DNA of 64,000 nt from Arcobacter ellisii (GCF_003544915.1 NZ_CP032097.1:1736001-1800000), one strand, 5' to 3'; shown: positions 53,592-62,744, counted from the first letter of the stretch. A program made the numbers and translations. The notes: generated from the sequence alone by a model not told the origin.

Positions 53592-54154
53592 TGAATGTTG
53601 CTATTTACTGTGGTTCTTCATTTGGAAATGATAAAATCTATGAAGAACAAACAAAAGTTTTAGCCCAAAAACTTGCACTAAAAAAATTAAATATTGTTTA
53701 TGGTGGTTCTTTACAAGGACTTATGGGAATAGTTTCAAATGAATCTTTAAAGTGTAACAACAGTGTAACTGGTGTTATAACTTTTGATTTAATCAATAAA
53801 GAGCTTGAAAATAAAAATCTTACAAAAATTTATAGAGTAAATAATATGGATGAAAGAAAAGCTAAAATGGAAGAGTTATCTGATGCATTTATAGCAATTC
53901 CAGGTGGTTATGGAACATTTGATGAGATTTTTGATGTTATTACTGCTGCACAAATTGGTTATCATAAAAAACCTTGTGCGTTTTTTAATATAAATGGATA
54001 TTACGATAAATTACTTGATTTTTTAAGAAACTGCGTAAATGAAGGTTTTATAAAAAAAGAGTATGTTGATATGTTAATTGTTTCAGATGATATTGATGAG
54101 ATAATTGAAAAAATTTTAAACTATAATGCACCAAAAGATAAATGGCAAAATTAA
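53591..54154 (+). CDS. LOG-family protein (cytokinin riboside 5'-monophosphate phosphoribohydrolase-like)
   Basis: 187 residues. The Rossmann-type start VAIYCGSSFGND and the catalytic PGGYGTFDEIFDV with ELSDAFIAIPGGYGT define the LOG/TIGR00730 family. Relatives cleave N6-modified or plain AMP to the base and ribose 5-phosphate. The ATG overlaps the RND stop by 1 nt, so it is in the mla operon, probably for transcription only. Confidence 0.9.
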   Translation: MNVAIYCGSSFGNDKIYEEQTKVLAQKLALKKLNIVYGGSLQGLMGIVSNESLKCNNSVTGVITFDLINKELENKNLTKIYRVNNMDERKAKMEELSDAFIAIPGGYGTFDEIFDVITAAQIGYHKKPCAFFNINGYYDKLLDFLRNCVNEGFIKKEYVDMLIVSDDIDEIIEKILNYNAPKDKWQN

Positions 54155-54181
54155 GAGTTTTTTTATCTTATTCACACTTTG

Positions 54182-54207
54182 TTAACCTTTGATTTAAAAA
54201 AGGTTAA
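54182..54207. promoter_or_regulatory. Inverted repeat upstream of a candidate promoter
   Basis: TTAACCTTT and AAAGGTTAA are 9-bp perfect arms with an 8-nt centre, 28 nt after the LOG stop and covering the -35 zone of the TATAAT at 54219. There is no T-run, so it is more likely an operator than a terminator. Confidence 0.4.
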
Positions 54208-54230
54208 TACATAGCTATTATAATTACTTT

Positions 54231-54337
54231 ATAAGTTGATAGACAAACCTTAATTTGCGATGTTAAGATTTTTTTGACTTTACTCCTCCTACTATATACA
54301 AGTTAAAGGAAGCTTTTTATAAGCTTCCTTTTTTTTT
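54231..54337 (+). ncRNA. Candidate small RNA with anti-Shine-Dalgarno-like CU-rich segment
   Basis: A 216-nt gap without a gene. A -10 element TATAAT (54219-54224) is followed by about 107 nt of possible RNA: a weak CTTAA/TTAAG hairpin, a single-stranded-looking ACTCCTCCTACT (about 54282-54293) and a strong terminator. CTCCTCC is complementary to the AGGAG of ribosome sites. It could equally be only the 3' UTR of the mla-LOG operon. Confidence 0.4.
54305..54337 (+). terminator. Rho-independent terminator
   Basis: AAAGGAAGCTT / AAGCTTCCTTT (11 bp, loop TTTAT) followed by a run of about 7 T. It is the strongest terminator in the window. Confidence 0.92.
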
Positions 54338-54370
54338 AGCAAAATTTTTAAATAGGAATAATCTTAATAA

Positions 54371-55006
54371 ATGAAAAAATATATACTTTTTGATAATGAT
54401 GGAGTTTTAGTTCACACAGAACCTTTGTATTTTAAAGCAAATATACAAGCTTTAAAAAAGTTTTTTGATGTTGAATTAGAGTTTGAAGAATATATGAAAA
54501 TTATGAGTGAAGGAACAACAGTTTGGCAAAAAGCTTTAGACAAAGGTTTTTCCTTTGCTGAAGTTGAAATTGCAAGAAACAAAAGAAATGAGTATTATCA
54601 AAACTTTCTAAAAACAGAAAATATTTTAATTGATGGCGTAAAAGATGTTCTAAAAGAGTTATCAAAAGATTACAAAATGGGAATAGTTACAACTTCAAGA
54701 AGAGTTGATTTTGAAATTATTCATAAAAATTTAGGAATAGTTGATTTTATGGATTTTGTTCTTTGTGAAGAGGATTACAATTTTGCAAAACCACATCCTG
54801 AACCATATTTAAAAGGTCTAGAACTCTTTAAAGCAAAGAAACAAGAGGCAATTGTAGTTGAAGACTCAACAAGAGGTTTAACAGCAGCTCATAAAGCTGG
54901 AATTGAGTGTGTGATTGTAAAAAATGAATTTACCCTCACACAAGATTTTTCAAAAGCAAGTTATTTTATAGAGACTCTAAAAGAATTGAAAACTATTTTA
55001 AATTAG
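54371..55006 (+). CDS. HAD-superfamily hydrolase (beta-phosphoglucomutase-like)
   Basis: 211 residues. Motif I is LFDNDGVLVHTEP, motif II TTSRR, motif III lysine in FAKPHPEP, motif IV VVEDSTRGL. It has the helical C1 cap of the phosphoglucomutase/phosphatase subgroup. The substrate is probably a sugar or other small phosphate and cannot be named. The 3' end overlaps the convergent tlpA-like gene by 4 nt. Confidence 0.88.
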   Translation: MKKYILFDNDGVLVHTEPLYFKANIQALKKFFDVELEFEEYMKIMSEGTTVWQKALDKGFSFAEVEIARNKRNEYYQNFLKTENILIDGVKDVLKELSKDYKMGIVTTSRRVDFEIIHKNLGIVDFMDFVLCEEDYNFAKPHPEPYLKGLELFKAKKQEAIVVEDSTRGLTAAHKAGIECVIVKNEFTLTQDFSKASYFIETLKELKTILN

Positions 55007-55575
55007 TTTTCAATTGCCATTTTTATATACTGTTCTAAATCCTCTTTAGAAGTTTTTCCAACAAATTTATTTATAAATCTTCCATCTTTTGAAAATAAAA
55101 ACATCTCTGGAACTTTTTTAATATCACCTAACTCTTTTGCAAGTCTAAAGTTTTCTTCACCCATTGTAATTGGATAATTAATTCCATGTTGTTTTATAAA
55201 AGCTTCTATCTCTTCTTTTGTTTTATCTTTTTCAAATAAAACTGAAACTATTTCAAATTGGTCTTTATATTTCTCTTTTAACTCAACTAAAGTTGGTATC
55301 TCTTCTATACAAGGTGGACACCAAGTTGCAAAAACATCAATTAAAACTGCTTTTTTACCTTTAAATTCATCAAAATCTAAACCTTGAGTTGTACTTGTAA
55401 AACTAATAAACTTTTCATCAGTTGTAATTAATGTAAAAGATTGAGGAACAAAATTTGTATTAACTTCCTCTTTTTTTGTTTTTGCAATTACACTTCCATC
55501 TATTGTTGATTTTGAATCACAACCACCAAATAATACACCTAAAACTAATAAACTAAAAACTAAACTCTTTCTCAT
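55003..55575 (-). CDS. TlpA-like thioredoxin-fold lipoprotein
   Basis: 190 residues. The lipobox is LFGGC (C19). The thioredoxin fold (about 50-190) has the active site ATWCPPC (C86, C89) and a cis-proline region VPEMFLFSKDG. It is a membrane-bound periplasmic thiol-disulfide protein, probably reductive (TlpA/ResA type). It is the last gene of a redox operon with DsbB and DsbA-like genes and overlaps the 98-aa gene by 1 nt. Confidence 0.88.
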   Translation of the reverse strand: MRKSLVFSLLVLGVLFGGCDSKSTIDGSVIAKTKKEEVNTNFVPQSFTLITTDEKFISFTSTTQGLDFDEFKGKKAVLIDVFATWCPPCIEEIPTLVELKEKYKDQFEIVSVLFEKDKTKEEIEAFIKQHGINYPITMGEENFRLAKELGDIKKVPEMFLFSKDGRFINKFVGKTSKEDLEQYIKMAIEN

Positions 55576-55871
55576 TATTTTCCTAACTTTGACAATTCTT
55601 GTAGTAACTCTTTTGCTTCATTTTCATCAAAAAAGATATTCATTGATAATTCATAATTTACTCTTTTAAGAAATTTTATTCTTTCTTGCATTTGTAACTC
55701 TTTATTATCTTCATACTCTTTTAAAATATCTTGAAGCTCAAGTTTATAAGACTCGATTAACTCATCTTTTTTTACTACTTTTGGTTTTAAAACACTACTA
55801 TTTTTTCTCTTAAAAGATATAAAGAGAAATGTAAATATAGCACTTAATAATAAAGCATTTATGTATTCCAT
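55575..55871 (-). CDS. Small membrane-anchored protein of unknown function (98 aa)
   Basis: 98 residues: one N-terminal helix (INALLLSAIFTFLFISF), a basic stretch, and a Glu/Lys-rich helical, probably coiled-coil tail, with no cysteine. It lies 3 nt after the 393-aa gene and overlaps the tlpA-like gene. I do not recognise it. Its place between thiol-redox genes suggests a small partner of the 393-aa protein, which has the same plan of one helix plus coiled coil. Confidence 0.6.
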   Translation of the reverse strand: MEYINALLLSAIFTFLFISFKRKNSSVLKPKVVKKDELIESYKLELQDILKEYEDNKELQMQERIKFLKRVNYELSMNIFFDENEAKELLQELSKLGK

Positions 55872-55874
55872 AAT

Positions 55875-57056
55875 TTATCTACTTCTTGCTATTGCTTTTG
55901 CTTCTTTAGCAATTTTTTCTGCATTTTTTGCAACATTCAAAATTTCTGATACACTTTTTTCAAAATCTATCTCTTTTTGTAATTTTTCCATTCTTTCTAA
56001 AATAGTTCTATAATCATCATGTCCAATTATTTGTAAAACTCTTGGTGCATTTAAAATATATTTTACATATTCTAAATCTTTCCAATGATAAGTAATTTGA
56101 CTATTTAAGTACTCTTTATAATCATTTTCTATCTCAGTTTTATTTTTTATAAATGATAAACTTAAATCTAAATCTTCACTTTGTTCAAAAAATTTATAAT
56201 ATAAATTTTGTAAATAACTTTTATTTTTTAGATTTGAAATATAATCATAAACTTTTTGTTTATTCTCATTTTCTAAAATATGTTTTAAAATAACTTCAGA
56301 AATAATTGCCTCTTCATTTTTAAATAAATCCTCTAATTTTTTATTAGATTTAACAAAAATTTCTCCTGAAAAATTTTTTGTTAATTTTTTAACAAATTTA
56401 TATACATCTAAATTAAATGCTAAACTAAATTTATTTATCTCTTCTTGTAAAGGATTTAAAATAGAAAAAGGATTTGGTAAATTCTTTGAATAAGAAACAA
56501 TACTATTTACAAATTCAACATCATTTTCACAAAATCTTGTATTTTTATAATAACTTTCTATCTCTTTCAAAAGATTTTTTTCCAATAATGAAATAGATTT
56601 TTCTTCAAAAAAATTGTTTAATTCCCCTATTTCATACCTTTTTGTATTTTTTGATATTAAATCAAAATTATTTGAGATTTTTTTATAAGCATCAATTTTT
56701 TCTTTGATATTAAAATCTTTGATTAAATACAAACCTTTTTCACATATTTCATTTTTTGAAAGATTCAATTTATTTGCAATTTCAATGCCTCTTTTTGATA
56801 TCTCTTTTGATATTTTTGTCAACTTTTTATCAAATTCCAAAAAATCAGAACTATCTTTTATAGTTGAAATATCCTTTGATAATTGAGATTTTTTAAAAGC
56901 ATTTATTAAAAGAATAATTATGCTTAATAATAAAACTATTGAAATTAAAATAAATATATTTATGTTATTTGGATTTTGCGAATAAACACCTCCAAAATCA
57001 TAATTTGACTCTTTTAAAAGAGACAAACTATTTTTTATTTCTTCAAAAAATGACAT
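55875..57056 (-). CDS. Unknown membrane-anchored coiled-coil protein (393 aa)
   Basis: 393 residues: one transmembrane helix at about 29-51 (IFILISIVLLLSIIILLI) and a long, mostly helical Lys/Glu/Asn-rich cytoplasmic-looking part ending in KIAKEAKAIARSR. There are only two cysteines (ICEKG, FCEND), not in a CxxC pair, so it is not itself a thioredoxin. I do not recognise a family. It sits between the DsbA-like and the 98-aa genes in the redox operon, 9 nt from the former. Confidence 0.6.
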   Translation of the reverse strand: MSFFEEIKNSLSLLKESNYDFGGVYSQNPNNINIFILISIVLLLSIIILLINAFKKSQLSKDISTIKDSSDFLEFDKKLTKISKEISKRGIEIANKLNLSKNEICEKGLYLIKDFNIKEKIDAYKKISNNFDLISKNTKRYEIGELNNFFEEKSISLLEKNLLKEIESYYKNTRFCENDVEFVNSIVSYSKNLPNPFSILNPLQEEINKFSLAFNLDVYKFVKKLTKNFSGEIFVKSNKKLEDLFKNEEAIISEVILKHILENENKQKVYDYISNLKNKSYLQNLYYKFFEQSEDLDLSLSFIKNKTEIENDYKEYLNSQITYHWKDLEYVKYILNAPRVLQIIGHDDYRTILERMEKLQKEIDFEKSVSEILNVAKNAEKIAKEAKAIARSR

Positions 57057-57065
57057 TAAATATCC

Positions 57066-57713
57066 TTATTTATAAATCTCAGCTTCAACTAAATCAAATA
57101 AATCTTTTTGAGATAAAACTGCTAATCTTTTTCCATTTACAAAAATAGTTGGTGTTCCTCTTACTTCTAATTCTCTTGCATCAGAAGAATCAATTTCCAT
57201 GATTTTATCAATTTTAGGATTTTTTGAATCCTCTTTTAATTTATTCATATCAAGGTCAGGAATTGTTGATAAAAATTCCCATAATAATTCTGGTTTTTCA
57301 TTATTATGTTGTGCCCATAAAGGTTGTTTTTCAAAAATAACACTTAAAACTTCTTCATATTTGTTTTGTTCTCTTGAAGCTTCTAAAATTCTTATTGCAA
57401 ATTTTGAATTCAAATGATTTGGAATATATTTAACAACTAATTGAATATCTTCATGATACTCTTTATATAATTTTCTAAGAATTGGATGAAACATTGCACA
57501 AGATTCACACTCTGGGTCTACAAATTCTACAACTGAAATATTCTTTTTATTTTCACCAAATTTAATAGAGTGTTCTCTAAGTAATAAATCACTTTTACTT
57601 AAAACCTTTTTTTCATCTTCTTTTACTTCATTACTTTTGTAAAAACTTGCTAATCCTATAAATAAAACAATCAAAGCAACTAATGAACCTAATACTAACT
57701 TTTTATTCTGCAT
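57066..57713 (-). CDS. DsbA-family thiol-disulfide oxidoreductase (membrane-anchored)
   Basis: 215 residues with an N-terminal anchor or signal (LVLGSLVALIVLFIGLA) and a DsbA/BdbD-type thioredoxin fold. The active site is PECESC (C69, C72) and the cis-proline loop RGTPTIFVNG. It overlaps the DsbB gene by 11 nt, so they form an oxidase-reoxidase pair of the BdbD-BdbC kind that puts disulfides into exported proteins. Confidence 0.88.
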   Translation of the reverse strand: MQNKKLVLGSLVALIVLFIGLASFYKSNEVKEDEKKVLSKSDLLLREHSIKFGENKKNISVVEFVDPECESCAMFHPILRKLYKEYHEDIQLVVKYIPNHLNSKFAIRILEASREQNKYEEVLSVIFEKQPLWAQHNNEKPELLWEFLSTIPDLDMNKLKEDSKNPKIDKIMEIDSSDARELEVRGTPTIFVNGKRLAVLSQKDLFDLVEAEIYK

Positions 57714-58158
57714 CTACACTTTTCCTTTTAAATAAAATTAATAAAATAAGAATGGTAGTATAAGAAAAAAAAGATAACAAAGGAATTGTAATAAACCCAA
57801 ACCAGTTTAAATAATCAACTGAACAAGGAATTCCACTAACACAAGGAGATAGATTTTCAGGGATTACTTTATAAATCAATAAATTTTGATAAATAGAAAT
57901 TAACAATCCAATAATTACTAAAGGAAAACTATATTTAAAAATTTTATCATCAGGATATAAAAGATTAACTAAAAATAATAAAACCAATGGATACATAAAA
58001 ATTCTTTGATACCAACATAAAGAACAAGGAATAAAATGCATAATCTCTGAAAAAAAGAGACTTCCCAATGTTGCAACTAAAGATACTAAAAATGCTAAAA
58101 AAATAAAGGTCAAACTTGAGAAGTTTGACCTTTTGATATCTGATGAAATTTCATTCAT
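57703..58158 (-). CDS. dsbB: Disulfide bond formation protein B (DsbB/BdbC)
   Basis: 151-residue four-helix membrane protein. The first Cys pair is CSLC (C45, C48) in IPCSLCWYQRIFMYP, and the second is C106/C112 in SPCVSGIPCSVDYLNWFG, matching quinone-linked DsbB/BdbC. It re-oxidises the DsbA-like partner encoded next to it and passes the electrons to quinone. It starts 3 nt after the 94-aa gene. Confidence 0.9.
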   Translation of the reverse strand: MNEISSDIKRSNFSSLTFIFLAFLVSLVATLGSLFFSEIMHFIPCSLCWYQRIFMYPLVLLFLVNLLYPDDKIFKYSFPLVIIGLLISIYQNLLIYKVIPENLSPCVSGIPCSVDYLNWFGFITIPLLSFFSYTTILILLILFKRKSVDAE

Positions 58159-58161
58159 CTA

Positions 58162-58446
58162 TTAGGCTCCTCCACCAATTTCAGAATTTAATTCTCCATG
58201 TATTGGATTGTGAGGTATAGATTCACATAAAGCAATAGATTCATTTAAAGCTTTTAAAAATTCTTGTATATTTTCATAAGGAATTTCAACCTCAGAAACT
58301 TTAGTTTTACCGTGAGAATAAACAGCAATACTAACAACAGGGCTACTATATTCACCATAAGGTTTTTCAACATGCTCTATTTTTACAACATCATCAGTTG
58401 TATGAGCTAACTTAAACGTTTTTACTTCTATATGTTTTGCTGGCAT
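58162..58446 (-). CDS. Hypothetical protein (94 aa), first gene of the redox operon
   Basis: 94 residues, soluble and beta-rich (VSIAVYSHGKTKVSEVEIPY), ending in a flexible GELNSEIGGGA tail. One cysteine. I do not recognise the family. GGAG precedes the ATG, and its stop is 3 nt from the dsbB start, so it leads the operon. No function is proposed. Confidence 0.6.
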   Translation of the reverse strand: MPAKHIEVKTFKLAHTTDDVVKIEHVEKPYGEYSSPVVSIAVYSHGKTKVSEVEIPYENIQEFLKALNESIALCESIPHNPIHGELNSEIGGGA

Positions 58447-58510
58447 AATAGACTCCTTAAATTTATATAACTAATTGTAACAAAAAAAAATAGATATACA
58501 AACTCTTTTT

Positions 58511-59443
58511 TTATTGTTTTATAGATGTAGCCGTTAAAAATAGATAGTTTTTTCCAGTTATTGTAACTCTATATTTTTTTTGTTGTAAATATTTTTTACA
58601 AAAATATACATCTTTATATAAAATTGATTGTTCACTATAAGAGTAGTTTGGGGCTTTTGCACCATAAATCATCTCTCCATCTATCCATCTACAATTTGGA
58701 AAACCTAAAATTATCGAACCTTTTTCTTCTAAATAATTTTGAACTAAATCCATAAATAAAAGTTTAAAATTTAAACTTGAACTTTGCAAAGTTCCAATAG
58801 AGATAATTAAATCGGATTTTTTTAAATTTAACTCAGCTAATTTATTTATATCATGGGTATAAAAATTAAAATTTTTACTTGGAAATCTTTTTTTCGCAAA
58901 CTCTATAGCACTTGAGGAATAATCAATTCCTGTAAATGAGATATTTTTAAAAATTTCTTCATCTAAAAGTTCTTTTATAACTTCAAATTCATCGGCTTTA
59001 TTTATTCCTAAATTCAAAATATTTTTTTTCTCTTCTATTTTTACATTTATTAAAGCTTTCATATAAGAGTATAAAAAAGCTGGTTCTTCATTTTTATTTA
59101 TCCTAAAAAAAGTTGATTCTTCTCCATATTTTTCATTTTTCTCATCATTTGTATCATTATGAAAAGAGTCAAATCTATTTAGTTTTTGGAACTTCAAAAC
59201 TACAATATTTTTATTTAAAGACTCTATTAACATCTTACAAAAAAACAATTCTGCTAAATCACACCAAGATTTATAAGACCTATAAATAAATTTTTCATTT
59301 TCTATCTGATAAATTTCTCCTGCATAAATATCTATTTTTATATCTGGATTTAATACTTCAAATAAAATCTCATCTTTTTCTTTTAACTCTTTTTCTAAAT
59401 AAGAAATTATCTCAAACATTGTTTCTTGGGTAAATTTTTTCAT
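58511..59443 (-). CDS. Predicted SAM-dependent methyltransferase (310 aa)
   Basis: 310 residues. The C-terminal two thirds fit a class I methyltransferase: NILNLGINKADEF as motif I, TGIDYSSSAIEFAKKRF as motif II and DLIISIGTLQS as motif III. The N-terminal 130 residues carry no motif that I know. The glycine-rich loop is weakened (LGINKAD), so activity is uncertain. It is a single gene with about 176 nt of AT-rich DNA upstream, which it shares with the divergent rraA-like gene. Confidence 0.65.
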   Translation of the reverse strand: MKKFTQETMFEIISYLEKELKEKDEILFEVLNPDIKIDIYAGEIYQIENEKFIYRSYKSWCDLAELFFCKMLIESLNKNIVVLKFQKLNRFDSFHNDTNDEKNEKYGEESTFFRINKNEEPAFLYSYMKALINVKIEEKKNILNLGINKADEFEVIKELLDEEIFKNISFTGIDYSSSAIEFAKKRFPSKNFNFYTHDINKLAELNLKKSDLIISIGTLQSSSLNFKLLFMDLVQNYLEEKGSIILGFPNCRWIDGEMIYGAKAPNYSYSEQSILYKDVYFCKKYLQQKKYRVTITGKNYLFLTATSIKQ

Positions 59444-59619
59444 TTTCTCTCACATATTTTTTTTGGGATTATATAATATTTCATATAATTATCACATTGT
59501 TACTTTTTTGCTTATCTTTTTAAATTAATTATAAAAATTTATTTTTTTTTAATTTATACACTTTTTATACATTTGTTTTTATTACTATTAGATTATAACT
59601 TAGGAGAGAAGGAAAAAAA

Positions 59620-60102
59620 ATGAATATACAAACAGCAGATTTATGCGATGATAACAGAGATAAAAACATACAAGTATTATCTTCAAAATTTAAAAATTAT
59701 GGTGGATTAAAAAAATTTAGTGGAGAAATAGTTACTGTAAAACTAGATAAAAGTAATTGGAGATTACTTGAAATGTTAAGAGATGAAGATGGAGAAGGGA
59801 AAATTGTAGTTGTTGACAATTCTCAAGAATTTTTTGGAGTTGTTGGAGACAAATTAATGACTTTTGCAAAAAACAATAACTGGAAAGCAATTATTTTAAA
59901 TGGTTATGTAAGAGATACTGATGAAACTAAAAAAATTGATGTTGGATTATTTGCAATTGGAACTTGTCCTTTAAGAAATTTCGAGAAAACAGACTCTTAT
60001 AGAGATATAGAACTAAATTTTGAAGGAGTTACTTTTAATAGCGGTGATTATATTTATGCTGATAATGATGGAATAATTGTTACAAAAAACAGACTGATTT
60101 AA
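59620..60102 (+). CDS. RraA-family protein (RNase E inhibitor-like)
   Basis: 160 residues of the RraA fold: MNIQTADLCDD, GGLKKFSGEIVTVKL, VVDNSQEFFGVVGDKLMTFA, NNWKAIILNGYVRDTDE and the aspartate-bearing end GDYIYADNDGIIV. RraA inhibits RNase E in E. coli, but Campylobacterota lack a typical RNase E and use RNase J/Y, so its role here is open; relatives include aldolases. GAGAAGGA precedes the ATG. Confidence 0.85.
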   Translation: MNIQTADLCDDNRDKNIQVLSSKFKNYGGLKKFSGEIVTVKLDKSNWRLLEMLRDEDGEGKIVVVDNSQEFFGVVGDKLMTFAKNNNWKAIILNGYVRDTDETKKIDVGLFAIGTCPLRNFEKTDSYRDIELNFEGVTFNSGDYIYADNDGIIVTKNRLI

Positions 60103-60212
60103 TAAAAATAAACAAAATTAAACCATCTATCTCAATTTAATTTCATTTTATTAACATATATAAACTAAAAAATGTTAATATTCGCCATTATTTATTATTA
60201 AAGGAAACTAAG

Positions 60213-62744
60213 TTGAGATATATTATCTTAGGTCTTATTATGGCAGGATTATTCCAAGTATTCTTCTGGATTACGCAAGATAATCGTGTATCTTTATCTG
60301 ACGACTCATTTGACAAAATTGAGTCACTTTCATATTCTCCATATGAGGGATATGACAAAAAAATGTTGTCATATCAACAAATCGAAAACGATGTTAATAT
60401 GTTAGTACACTTTACTAACAAAGTTAGAACATATGCTGCATCAGAAGCAGAAGCTATTTTAGAAGTAACTTCTAAAACTGATATGCCTATTGATTTAGGA
60501 CTTTGGTTAAGTGGTGACTTAAAAGAGAACTTCAAAGAAGTTGAAAGAGCTATTAAGTTATTAGAAAAATATCCTGACAATATTGCAAATGTAATAGTGG
60601 GAAATGAAACACTTTTAAGAGCTGATATAAATGAAGTTGAGCTTATGGCTTATATTGATTTTATGAGAGAATACACAGATAAACCAATCACAACAGCTGA
60701 AACTTGGGATGTTTGGGAAAGAGTTCCAGAAATTGCTAATCATGTTGATTTTTTAACAATTCACATCTTACCTTATTGGGAAAAAATTCCAATTGAACTA
60801 TTTAACTCATTTGTAATTGAAAAGTACAATGTTGTAAAAAGTATCCATCCAAATAAAAAAATAGCGATTGGGGAGACTGGTTGGCCAAGTCATGGATATA
60901 ATAATAGAGGTGCAGTTCCTAGTTTAAAAAATCAAGCTATGGCTATTAGAGGTTTCATAAATTTAGCAAAAGAAAATGGTTGGACTTATAATATAATCGA
61001 AGCTTTTGACCAACAATGGAAAGGTTATGATGAAGGTAATGTTGGACAATATTGGGGAATTTTTACATCTGGTAGAGAATTAAAATTCTCTCTAAATGGT
61101 GATATTGAATTAAATCAATATTGGTTATACCAAATGATTGCTGCAATTATAATTGGTGCTTTAATAACTCTTTATGGATTAAGAAATCAAAGATTAAACT
61201 TAAATCATGCTATTGCTTATGCAATTGCTGCACAAGGTATGGCATTTGGTATTGTTATGGCTGTAATTTATCCATTTACAAACTACATGAACTTTGGTAT
61301 GTGGATAATGTGGGGAATGGGAACATTTTTAATGATTCCATTAGTAATTATTACATTAGCAAAAGCAAATGAACTATTTAAGTGTTCAATTGGAACTCCT
61401 CCAACTAGATTAGTTCCACTTGATTTAAGATCTGAAAATGCTCCATTTGTATCTATTCATGTTCCTGCATATAAAGAGCAACCTCATGTTTTAGAAGAGA
61501 CTTTAAGAGCATTAAGTAGACTTAAATATCCAAATTATGAAGTTTTAGTTATTATTAATAATACTCCTGAAGAGTTCTATTGGAAACCAATTGAAAAACT
61601 ATGTGAAGAGTTAGGTGAAAAATTTGTATTTATGAATATCACATGTTCAGGATTTAAAGCAGGTGCTTTAAATGCTGCACTTGAACAAACAGATAAAAGA
61701 GCTGAAATTATTGCTGTAATTGATGCAGATTATGTAGTTGAATCTCCATGGTTAGTTGATTTAGTTCCTTTATTTGATGACCCAAAAGTTGCTATTGTTC
61801 AAGCTCCACAAGACCATAGAGATGGTGATGAATCAATTATTAAAGCTGCTATGAATGCTGAATATGCTGGATTCTTTGATATTGGTATGATTGATAGAAA
61901 TGAAGAGAATGCTATTGTTGTTCACGGAACTATGGTTATGGTAAGACTAAGTGCTATGATGGAAGTTGGTGGTTGGGGAACTGATACTATCGTTGAAGAT
62001 AGTGAATTAGGTTTAAGACTATTTGAAGCAGGATATATCGCACACTATACAAATAGAAGATATGGTTATGGATTACTTCCTGATACTGTTGAAGCATTTA
62101 AAACGCAAAGACATAGATGGGCTTATGGAGCAATTCAAATTCTTAAAAAACACTGGAAAGAGTTTAAACCATCATCAACAAAATTAACTCCAAATCAAAA
62201 GAAAAAGTTTGTTGCAGGTTGGTTTTTCTGGTTAAGTGATGCTATGGGTCCAGTTATGGCTATTATGAATATTATTTGGGTTCCAGTTATTATTTTTGTT
62301 GGTGTAACAATTCCAACAATTCCATTAACTATTCCAATTATTACAGCGTTTTTAGTAAATATTTTACATACATTTATTTTATATAGAATGAAAGTAAAAA
62401 CAAGTATTAAAAATACTATATTAAGTTCAATAGCTTCAATGAGTTTACAATTAATCATTTTCAAAGCAGTTTATGATGGATTTGTAAAAGATGGTTTACC
62501 ATTTAAAAGAACTCAAAAAGGTGGGAAAACAGCTAAAAAAAGTGCTAATCCAATAAAACATGAAACAATTCTTGGAGTTTTATTATTAGCTTCTTTCTTT
62601 GCTTTAATTTTTACTAATAAAACTGGTATTACAGAAATCTATGTATTTGCTGCAACTATTTTTATCCAAAGTATTCCTTATATCTCAGCTATTATTATGA
62701 GATTCTTAGAAGTTTACTCTATCAAAAACAATCAGAAGTCATAA
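60213..62744 (+). CDS. Beta-1,3-glucan synthase fusion: GH17 glucanase-like domain plus GT2 glycosyltransferase (NdvB-like)
   Basis: 843 residues. After one N-terminal helix, a GH17-like domain (about 35-290) has both acid residues: VGNETLLR (E132) and AIGETGWPSHG (E221). Three helices follow, then a processive GT2 domain with HVPAYKEQPHVLEETL, VIDADYVVESP (DxD), VEDSELGLRLFEAGY and QRHRWAYG, and more helices. This plan is that of the NdvB-type proteins that make cyclic or linear beta-1,3-glucans, osmoregulated periplasmic glucans. The start is TTG with AAAGGA upstream. It ends in a strong hairpin. Polymer type is by family. Confidence 0.88.
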   Translation: MRYIILGLIMAGLFQVFFWITQDNRVSLSDDSFDKIESLSYSPYEGYDKKMLSYQQIENDVNMLVHFTNKVRTYAASEAEAILEVTSKTDMPIDLGLWLSGDLKENFKEVERAIKLLEKYPDNIANVIVGNETLLRADINEVELMAYIDFMREYTDKPITTAETWDVWERVPEIANHVDFLTIHILPYWEKIPIELFNSFVIEKYNVVKSIHPNKKIAIGETGWPSHGYNNRGAVPSLKNQAMAIRGFINLAKENGWTYNIIEAFDQQWKGYDEGNVGQYWGIFTSGRELKFSLNGDIELNQYWLYQMIAAIIIGALITLYGLRNQRLNLNHAIAYAIAAQGMAFGIVMAVIYPFTNYMNFGMWIMWGMGTFLMIPLVIITLAKANELFKCSIGTPPTRLVPLDLRSENAPFVSIHVPAYKEQPHVLEETLRALSRLKYPNYEVLVIINNTPEEFYWKPIEKLCEELGEKFVFMNITCSGFKAGALNAALEQTDKRAEIIAVIDADYVVESPWLVDLVPLFDDPKVAIVQAPQDHRDGDESIIKAAMNAEYAGFFDIGMIDRNEENAIVVHGTMVMVRLSAMMEVGGWGTDTIVEDSELGLRLFEAGYIAHYTNRRYGYGLLPDTVEAFKTQRHRWAYGAIQILKKHWKEFKPSSTKLTPNQKKKFVAGWFFWLSDAMGPVMAIMNIIWVPVIIFVGVTIPTIPLTIPIITAFLVNILHTFILYRMKVKTSIKNTILSSIASMSLQLIIFKAVYDGFVKDGLPFKRTQKGGKTAKKSANPIKHETILGVLLLASFFALIFTNKTGITEIYVFAATIFIQSIPYISAIIMRFLEVYSIKNNQKS

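Noticed and set aside
60150-60179. ATTAACAT / ATGTTAAT inverted repeat upstream of the glucan synthase
   Set aside because: Short arms with a 14-nt centre in very AT-rich DNA; such pairs are expected by chance here.
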